The position numbers and the translations under genes were made by a program. Positions 15,578 through 21,113 of a DNA stretch of 21,113 nt are shown here, in pieces. Below the pieces are notes generated by a model. That model made no database searches. It saw nothing but the letters and a program-made list of their open reading frames with translations, and was not told the DNA's origin. Source of the DNA: DASWIV01 sp036397475 (GTDB taxonomy: Bacteria > JAJVIF01 > JAPKYR01); the NCBI GenBank assembly GCA_036397475.1, contig DASWIV010000390.1:1-21113 (forward strand), written 5' to 3'. Every line of letters begins with the position of its first letter. Position 1 is the first letter of the stretch.

Positions 15578-18500
15578 TTACCCGCCTATATCGCTCCAGT
15601 CAGCAGGTGGAATCAGGAAATCTATCCAGCTCGAGCAGCAGTCTTCAAGTGCTACAACCTCGTTGGTAGTAGGACTCAATGCCGCCCCTGATATCCCCCA
15701 GTAACCATATGAGGACTGAATCAAAATATTAAGGTCAGCGTCCAGCCTGGTCAGAAGAGCTTCGCTTATGCCGCCTACAACCAGAATTCTGCAGCCCGCT
15801 TCTTCACCTTCGACGACATTTTTGTCAATTAAAATATCGAAGTAATTCGATGGACCACCAAGAACATTCGATACCGACCCCTGAATTACTCCAAGGTATC
15901 CGATCTCGACAACTGTTCCGAATGCCCCGTCGTCAACCGCTACATAGAATGAACGGTTCCACAGGTTAAACGCCATGTCGGTCGGATCACCGTACGAATA
16001 AATATCCGGAATAATATAAGTATTGCATGAGTTTTTCACGAATGTCGGTTTTGCATAATTCCGTAATTCACCCTGGGTCATAACCCAGAGATCGTCATTA
16101 TCGTCAAATGCAACACAATCCACAGGCCCGCCTGTCTGTATATCTTTCACCAGTGTCAAAGTTGGAGTTTCACCTGATGACACTGAGTATACTTTGACGC
16201 TGCCGTCTTCAAGGTTGCTTAACGCTATGGTATTGCTTCCCGATGAATCTATTGATCTTACCCAGCCGGCTCCGAACAATAATGGGTTAGGATTAAGGTC
16301 TGCTGGCGGATTCACCATGTAAAGTGAATCTGCGGCCACCATAAGGTACCTGCCATCCGGAAGATACGCGAGGTCGCGATTATCGACACTTGTGTTCGCG
16401 AATGGTGTAGGCTGCGAAATGGTGTAGGTGAAATTCTTGGTTACCGTGCACTGAGGCGCGGTGTCCGGCGGAGTGAATTCGGGCAGTGTTACAAACACCG
16501 TTATCTTGTTATCCAGAGTATCTGTTTTATCGAGATCGTCCGTCACTCTCAGGTCGACATTGTACACGCCCTGGTTTTCGTACGTATGAAACGTGTTCCC
16601 CATGGTCGGGGTAAAATCTTCCCAGCCGTCTCCTTCGCCAAAGTCCCACTCCCACTTAACGACAGTTCCATCGAAGTCGGAACTGAAATCCGAGAATTTC
16701 ACTATCTGGCCGGTAAATGGGGTTGTACAGTTGATCTGACCGTCCGCATCTGGGGGAAGATTCGTTCCTACGGGTACGATAAGCACTTCGATCTTTTCAT
16801 TCAGAAAATCGAACAAACCTTCGCTATCCGTAACCTTCAGATCGACCATGTATGTGCTTGCGGTATTATATGTTTTATCGGCGACAATAAACGGCGAATC
16901 GCCGAATACTCCATCGCCATCAAGGTCCCATGACCAGCTTGCCGGTGCTCCATCTTCGGCGTCGAAAGATCCCGACCCATCGAACGTTATAGTATCCCCT
17001 TCGTACCCGAAGGTGGAACTGGCTTCCGCGTGAGCTACCGGGGGAGTGTTGTCACCCTCATAAATCTGGATCAGTATCGGGTTGTTTAATGTGTCGCAGA
17101 GTCCGGGTGTGTCACATACCCGTAAATCAACTTCGTACACTCCTGTTTCCAGGTACTGGTACGGAGTTATATCGAAAAATCCGTCGTTGTATAATCCATC
17201 GCCATCGAAATCCCACTCGAAAACATGCAGTTCGCCTTCCTCAGGATCGAATGAGTCGGTTCCATCGAAAGTTATCGTTTCCCCAACCTTCGCGAGGAAT
17301 TTGTCAGATGATGCGATTGCTACCGGTGGATTATTTTCGCCGGTCACAGTGATATGAAGTTTCTCATCGAGTGTATCTGTAGAGCTTCCGGCATCTGTAA
17401 CCCTGAGATCGACATCGTAAACTCCCGGTCCCCAGTATATGTACTGGGCATGATCTGAAAATCCCTCGTTAAATAAACCGTCCCCGTTCAGATCCCATTC
17501 ATATGTCTGTATTTCACCATCCGGGTCGAACGATGTAGACCCGTCAAAGGTCACCATTTCCCCAACTACCGACTCGGTTTTATCCGCTGACGCCTGCGCA
17601 ACAGGAGGCATATTACCGGTCTCGTCGACAACTACCTCCAGCTTGGTGTTCAGCGTATCCGAAAACCCGCCGGTGTCCTTAACCTGGACATCAACAAAAA
17701 ATGTCCCGGCGCTTAAAAAGGTGTGTTGAATTACTTCACCGGATTTATCATCGTATTTTCCATCGTTGTCCAGGTCCCAGTCCCAGCTTATCGGCTTGCC
17801 ATCCTCCGGATCTGTCGATGCGCTGGCATCCAGTGTTATCTGCTGCCCGATATTGGGCGACAGATTCGACGCGAAAGCGCTCGCGGTCGGAGGAAAATTC
17901 GTGGACTCCACAACAGATATCGCGATCGGGTCGTCAAGGATATCCGTTAATCCACCCATATCGGTGACCATCACGTTCGCGGCGTACAATCCCGGAGTGA
18001 GATACTGGTGGAGTACCGTCTCGGTATCACCATCGTCAAACAGCCAGTCGCCATCAAGATCCCATATATAGCTGCTTACCGTACCATCTTCAGGATCGTA
18101 TGAGCCTGAAGCGTCGAATTCAACCGAGTAGCCCGCCTCGATTATCAACTCATCGGCTACAATGCTGGCTACCGGAGCCTGGTTAACATTCGGATCGTAG
18201 ACAAGCACCAATCCAGGCAGGTCTTTCCCGAGTGCATAATTTGCAAGTTCCATATCAATACCCGGATTGATCAGATCCGGTTGAGTTTCAAATTCATCGT
18301 AACCTCTGGCGAGAGTGGGAAAGCTCCCTGTCCCGGGAACATCGTCATTAAATATATTCAGGTAATACAGGAACCTTTCGCCGTCGCCCATGACCTGGTG
18401 CATTTCCAGGCCGCCTCCGTAAAGGTCCGGCGCTTCGAATTCGACCCCGCCCGGATTTCCCTGCCAGTCGTAGACCTCAACAACCGCTGTGGCTTCCGCA

Positions 18501-19282
18501 AGGAACTGGTCTGCCATCGGATCGATATAAAGAATTTTAACCTTGTATGGCTCCGCTTGGTTTGGGTCGGTCAACAAATTTCCCGGATCGTATGCAAGCG
18601 GATCTGACCAGGTTGCATCCAGCGCGTATGAAAAACTCGAATCTTCAGGCTCGAATGAAGGAAATTCCGCATAAAAAGTTTCTACTGACTGCGTAGAGTG
18701 CGCGAATATTCTGTTAGGCTGGTCCTTATTGAAAGCAATGTACGGATTCAATCCCGCATCGAATGCTCCACCTTCATCGTAATGCGTGGTATATCCATCG
18801 GCGTTCAGTATCTGTGTCGCTACAGACCCCCCGGTAAATCCCGGATCGTAAATTCCCTTAAAAATTCCTATCCCTCTCATATCGTAGACATCCGTATACG
18901 CGTCGGGAATCGGATGATTGACGACCACATCAAGCGTAACCGTAAAATTATCAAAGTCCACATCCTGAATGACAAAATTCAGGCACTTGGATATCGGCTT
19001 GCAGTAAATGGGAAGCAACTGAATCAGGTTCAGGTGATTAAGCGATGTTCGCTTAGGAATGATTTGTACTTCCCGGTTATCAACATCAAGCTGTACATCC
19101 ACCAGTGCAAGCAGGTTGTGTCCGTTCCCCCAGTCGGATGTTGAATTGCCACGGAGACCCGGATCAAGACCGGAACCGTCTTCCGACCCGCCGGGAACTA
19201 CTGGATTGCCTCCGCCTGAGCATCCGGTTATTAGGATAAAGCAGAAAACTGCGAATACGTATGTGAAATGGTTGCGCAACAT
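15578..19282 (-). CDS. Large lipoprotein with six PKD domains
   Basis: The frame is open from an ATG at 19297, but I choose the ATG at 19282 (MLRNHF). GGAGG (19295-19291) overlaps the upper codon and stands eight bases before the lower one, and the predicted transcript starts near 19308. This gives 1234 residues. The lipobox is LITGC (Cys21 from this start), followed by Ser. Residues ~55-360 are a divergent copy of the shared N-terminal module (IIPKRTSLNHLNLIQLL, VNHPIP, YDMRGIGIFKG, NADGYTTHYD, FSYALDATW); its cysteines are in a C-x5-C arrangement. Six PKD domains of ~90 residues follow (~370-920). Most have a WD[LF][DN]GDG loop resembling calcium-binding turns and a VDLRVTD strand; the sixth is diverged at that loop. 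The last ~320 residues look propeller-like (LPDGRYLMVAADSLYMV, AFDDNDDLWVMTQGELRNY). Cell-surface adhesion or matrix binding is plausible but unproven. Confidence 0.87.
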   Translation of the reverse strand: MLRNHFTYVFAVFCFILITGCSGGGNPVVPGGSEDGSGLDPGLRGNSTSDWGNGHNLLALVDVQLDVDNREVQIIPKRTSLNHLNLIQLLPIYCKPISKCLNFVIQDVDFDNFTVTLDVVVNHPIPDAYTDVYDMRGIGIFKGIYDPGFTGGSVATQILNADGYTTHYDEGGAFDAGLNPYIAFNKDQPNRIFAHSTQSVETFYAEFPSFEPEDSSFSYALDATWSDPLAYDPGNLLTDPNQAEPYKVKILYIDPMADQFLAEATAVVEVYDWQGNPGGVEFEAPDLYGGGLEMHQVMGDGERFLYYLNIFNDDVPGTGSFPTLARGYDEFETQPDLINPGIDMELANYALGKDLPGLVLVYDPNVNQAPVASIVADELIIEAGYSVEFDASGSYDPEDGTVSSYIWDLDGDWLFDDGDTETVLHQYLTPGLYAANVMVTDMGGLTDILDDPIAISVVESTNFPPTASAFASNLSPNIGQQITLDASASTDPEDGKPISWDWDLDNDGKYDDKSGEVIQHTFLSAGTFFVDVQVKDTGGFSDTLNTKLEVVVDETGNMPPVAQASADKTESVVGEMVTFDGSTSFDPDGEIQTYEWDLNGDGLFNEGFSDHAQYIYWGPGVYDVDLRVTDAGSSTDTLDEKLHITVTGENNPPVAIASSDKFLAKVGETITFDGTDSFDPEEGELHVFEWDFDGDGLYNDGFFDITPYQYLETGVYEVDLRVCDTPGLCDTLNNPILIQIYEGDNTPPVAHAEASSTFGYEGDTITFDGSGSFDAEDGAPASWSWDLDGDGVFGDSPFIVADKTYNTASTYMVDLKVTDSEGLFDFLNEKIEVLIVPVGTNLPPDADGQINCTTPFTGQIVKFSDFSSDFDGTVVKWEWDFGEGDGWEDFTPTMGNTFHTYENQGVYNVDLRVTDDLDKTDTLDNKITVFVTLPEFTPPDTAPQCTVTKNFTYTISQPTPFANTSVDNRDLAYLPDGRYLMVAADSLYMVNPPADLNPNPLLFGAGWVRSIDSSGSNTIALSNLEDGSVKVYSVSSGETPTLTLVKDIQTGGPVDCVAFDDNDDLWVMTQGELRNYAKPTFVKNSCNTYIIPDIYSYGDPTDMAFNLWNRSFYVAVDDGAFGTVVEIGYLGVIQGSVSNVLGGPSNYFDILIDKNVVEGEEAGCRILVVGGISEALLTRLDADLNILIQSSYGYWGISGAALSPTTNEVVALEDCCSSWIDFLIPPADWSDIGG

Positions 19283-19314
19283 TTCGCGCACCTCCATTCA
19301 GGATAGAACACTTT

Positions 19315-19344
19315 ATTGTATCGCATTAAGGCGCTTTATAGCAA
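19315..19344 (-). promoter_or_regulatory. Promoter of the six-PKD lipoprotein gene
   Basis: On the minus strand TTGCTA (19344-19339), an 18-base spacer and TACAAT (19320-19315) lie upstream of the start codon. The predicted start site, near 19308, leaves only about 11 bases before the upper ATG but 26 before the ATG at 19282, which supports the lower start. Confidence 0.45.
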
Positions 19345-19383
19345 CGGAATCCGCCATTAATCGCCCTTTTGTCATAAAAAGAA

Positions 19384-19411
19384 TTGACAAGTACAGCCCC
19401 AATCATATACT
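19384..19411 (+). promoter_or_regulatory. Sigma70-like promoter of serS
   Basis: A perfect TTGACA (19384-19389) is followed after 16 bases by TATACT (19406-19411). The start site near 19418 gives a leader of roughly 34 bases before the serS ATG, and it excludes the long upstream open extension of the frame from the transcript. Confidence 0.65.
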
Positions 19412-19451
19412 TGGACCGCGTACATTAACTCCAATTAACAGGCTCAGTAAA

Positions 19452-20753
19452 ATGCTCGACATAAAATATATCCTTGCGAATTTCGATGAAGTTTCAGCCC
19501 GGCTCAAGTCACGCAACCCGGAAATCGACCTGTCTCTGCTTGAAGAACTGGATTCCCGTAGACGTTCGACAATAACCGAGGTTGAGTCGCTCAAGGCAGA
19601 AAAGAAGAATATCAGCAAGGAAATCGGCAAGCTGAAATCGTCCGGTGAGGACGCTTCTCACGTAATGGCGAGGGTCGATGACCTTGGCATAAAAATTAAT
19701 GTACTGGACTCTTCTCTCGGAGAAATCGAGACGGAACTGACTGCGAGGATAGAAGTACTTCCAAATATCCCCCTCGACCCTACACCCATGGTCCCTGACA
19801 AGTCGGGAAACAAGGCAGTTAAGGAATGGGGCGATCCGGTTGACCCGGAAAACTGGAATTTTGAGTTCAAAAACCATATCGAAGTTGCCGACAACCTTGC
19901 CCCCGGTGGCGGCCTCGACTTCCCACGTGCATCGAAAATGACCGGAAGTAACTGGCCGATGTATCGCGGCAGCCTGGCGCACCTGGAATGGGCACTTGTA
20001 AAATTTCTTATCGACAGGGCAGTGGCATCCGCACGTGAATTAATCATTCCGCCATATGTTGTGAACGCGGACAGCATGTACGCCTCCGGACAATTCCCGA
20101 AATTTCGGGAGCAGGCGTACGAAGTCGAAAAAGACAGACTGGTACTGATCCCGACAAGTGAAGTTCCCCTGTTAAATCTTTATCGAGACGAAATTCTTCC
20201 CGGGGAGTTTCTCCCTTTCAGGGCAGCAAGCTTCACTCCATGCTTCAGACGTGAAGCGGGCACATATGGCAAGGAAGAACGTGGATTGATTCGCCTTCAC
20301 CAGTTCCATAAGGTTGAGATCTTCACTTTCGTATCACCTGCTGACAGCGAACAGGAACTTCAAAATATGACCAGGTATGCCGAGGAACTTGTCGAAGCTC
20401 TCGGACTTACCTACAGGACAACATTACTCGCTGCCGGCGACCTGGCACAGCAGTCGGCATGCACCTATGACGTCGAGGTCTGGCTTCCCGGCCAGCACGC
20501 ATTCAGTGAAGTATCCAGCATCTCAAACTGCACCGATTACCAGGCACGTCGCGCGAATATTCGATATCGTCCGAAAGATTCAAAAAAGCCCGAATTCCTC
20601 CATACCCTAAACGGCTCCGCTCTCGCGACAAGCCGTCTGATGGTCTCTATTCTCGAACATTACCAGCGAGAAGATGGTGGGTTGAATGTTCCGGAGGTCC
20701 TGGTGGACTATATGGGTGGACAGAAGGTTATTGAAAACGCAAAAAGCTATTAA
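19452..20753 (+). CDS. serS: Seryl-tRNA synthetase
   Basis: This 433-residue class II aminoacyl-tRNA synthetase charges tRNA-Ser with serine in the cytoplasm using ATP. The N-terminal ~110 residues form the antiparallel coiled-coil tRNA-binding arm (MLDIKYILANFDEV, then charged heptads, ending LPNIPLDP). The catalytic core shows IPTSEVPLLNLYRDEIL (233-249), motif 2 FRREAG...GLIRLHQFHKVE (265-289), YDVEVWLPGQ (339-348) with SSISNCTDYQARR (355-367), and motif 3 LNGSALATSRLMVSILEHYQ (386-405). Motif 3 has ATSR where AVGR is common, and SerRS tolerates changes here. The frame is open back to 19059, but the start at 19452 gives the family's normal length and N-terminus and lies just after the promoter. 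The ribosome binding site is weak. It is divergent from the lipoprotein gene. Confidence 0.97.
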   Translation: MLDIKYILANFDEVSARLKSRNPEIDLSLLEELDSRRRSTITEVESLKAEKKNISKEIGKLKSSGEDASHVMARVDDLGIKINVLDSSLGEIETELTARIEVLPNIPLDPTPMVPDKSGNKAVKEWGDPVDPENWNFEFKNHIEVADNLAPGGGLDFPRASKMTGSNWPMYRGSLAHLEWALVKFLIDRAVASARELIIPPYVVNADSMYASGQFPKFREQAYEVEKDRLVLIPTSEVPLLNLYRDEILPGEFLPFRAASFTPCFRREAGTYGKEERGLIRLHQFHKVEIFTFVSPADSEQELQNMTRYAEELVEALGLTYRTTLLAAGDLAQQSACTYDVEVWLPGQHAFSEVSSISNCTDYQARRANIRYRPKDSKKPEFLHTLNGSALATSRLMVSILEHYQREDGGLNVPEVLVDYMGGQKVIENAKSY

Positions 20754-20814
20754 AATTCTGATATAAAAAATCATCGAGTCTCAATTTTTTCTTTACTCTG
20801 CCGAAAAATCTAAT

Positions 20815-21113
20815 ATGACCAATGTCATAAATCCCGACATTGCCCAAAGGCTTGTCCCTCTTCCGCCTATCAATGACCTCCAGCGCAGCATCAACTACGG
20901 TGGCAACAGAGATATCTTTTTCAATGATCTGCTTAACAGCCGCATGGAAGAGCAGAATATTGCGCCGAATTACGCTTCAACAGTTGATTGGCAGAGGACT
21001 AACAGCTTCCAGACCAGTAGCCAATCTGATTCCACCGAAAACGGGGTCAATCAGGACCTCATGGCAGCCGCTAAAATGTTCGAGGGTTATATCCTCAGTG
21101 TCCTTCTGAGCAA
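20815..21113 (+). CDS. N-terminal part of a probable flagellar rod-binding protein (FlgJ-like)
   Basis: A frame opens at ATG 20815, 61 bases after serS, and runs without a stop to the end of the window (99 complete codons). The first ~75 residues are polar and probably disordered (MTNVINPDIAQRLVPLPPIN, then an NSRMEEQNI segment and a Ser/Gln-rich stretch). It then reads QDLMAAAKMFEGYILSVLLS, which matches the start of the rod-binding domain of FlgJ (pattern 'l..aa..FE..fl..mL'). That domain helps assemble the periplasmic flagellar rod. Many bacteria have this domain without the muramidase part, which cannot be judged here. There is no clear ribosome binding site. If correct, the organism is flagellated. 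Confidence in the coding frame is higher than in the function. Confidence 0.6.
   Translation, partial: MTNVINPDIAQRLVPLPPINDLQRSINYGGNRDIFFNDLLNSRMEEQNIAPNYASTVDWQRTNSFQTSSQSDSTENGVNQDLMAAAKMFEGYILSVLLS

Noticed and set aside
19283..19297. Upstream ATG for the six-PKD lipoprotein
   Set aside because: The GGAGG ribosome binding site overlaps this codon and is correctly spaced for the ATG at 19282.
19059..19451. Apparent N-terminal extension of seryl-tRNA synthetase by 131 residues
   Set aside because: It runs through the serS promoter and antisense to the lipoprotein signal region. The family's normal N-terminus begins at the ATG at 19452.

Overview
The window looks like a chromosomal segment of an uncultivated, motile bacterium with a Gram-negative type of cell envelope. 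It has roughly balanced base composition (by eye), strong GGAGG ribosome binding sites and sigma70-like promoters. Large secreted lipoproteins carrying PKD domains and beta-propeller repeats dominate it. The lipobox cysteines are followed by Ser or Gly, not Asp, which fits outer-membrane or surface placement. I cannot name the phylum from sequence alone; the style is that of poorly sampled candidate phyla.

Layout. 1-594: no credible gene, with a short direct repeat, an inverted repeat and a near-consensus promoter. 595-1503 (+): an AT-rich Mrr-type restriction endonuclease, followed by a transposase zinc-ribbon fragment (1592-1720). That fragment abuts the broken 3' end of a decayed lipoprotein gene (1720-2501, -). 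2616-5411 (-): the intact 931-aa paralogue of that pseudogene, with one PKD domain and seven DFDPGPG repeats. 5559-6344 (+): a TPR-like soluble protein. 6365-7447: two gene remnants, an Ig/PKD-like fragment (-) and the C-terminus of a methyltransferase (+, frameshifted). 7542-10367 (+): two adjacent, structurally unrelated phosphohexomutases, a eukaryotic-type HAD phosphomannomutase and an alpha-D-phosphohexomutase. 10418-19282 (-): three more large lipoproteins of 784, 801 and about 1234 aa. 19452-20753 (+): serS. 20815-21113 (+, cut by the window end): probably the start of a FlgJ-type rod-binding protein.

How the genes relate. The four intact lipoproteins and the pseudogene share an N-terminal module of about 350 residues. 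It begins soon after the lipid anchor with a WG[YM][WF]-like motif and runs through 'vPxR..xHxNxl', 'HP', 'DvRGI.iF.G', 'N.DGYTT', '(Y/F)G/AYxxDxxW' and 'NTLT' blocks. I do not recognise it as a named domain. It is joined to different C-terminal modules: one PKD plus a propeller, six PKDs plus a propeller-like tail, or a shared 400-residue tail. This is a locally amplified surface lipoprotein family with one member already dying, and it is the best candidate here for something undescribed. The two mutases interconvert hexose 6- and 1-phosphates and could feed nucleotide-sugar and envelope glycan synthesis; any link to the lipoproteins is only positional.
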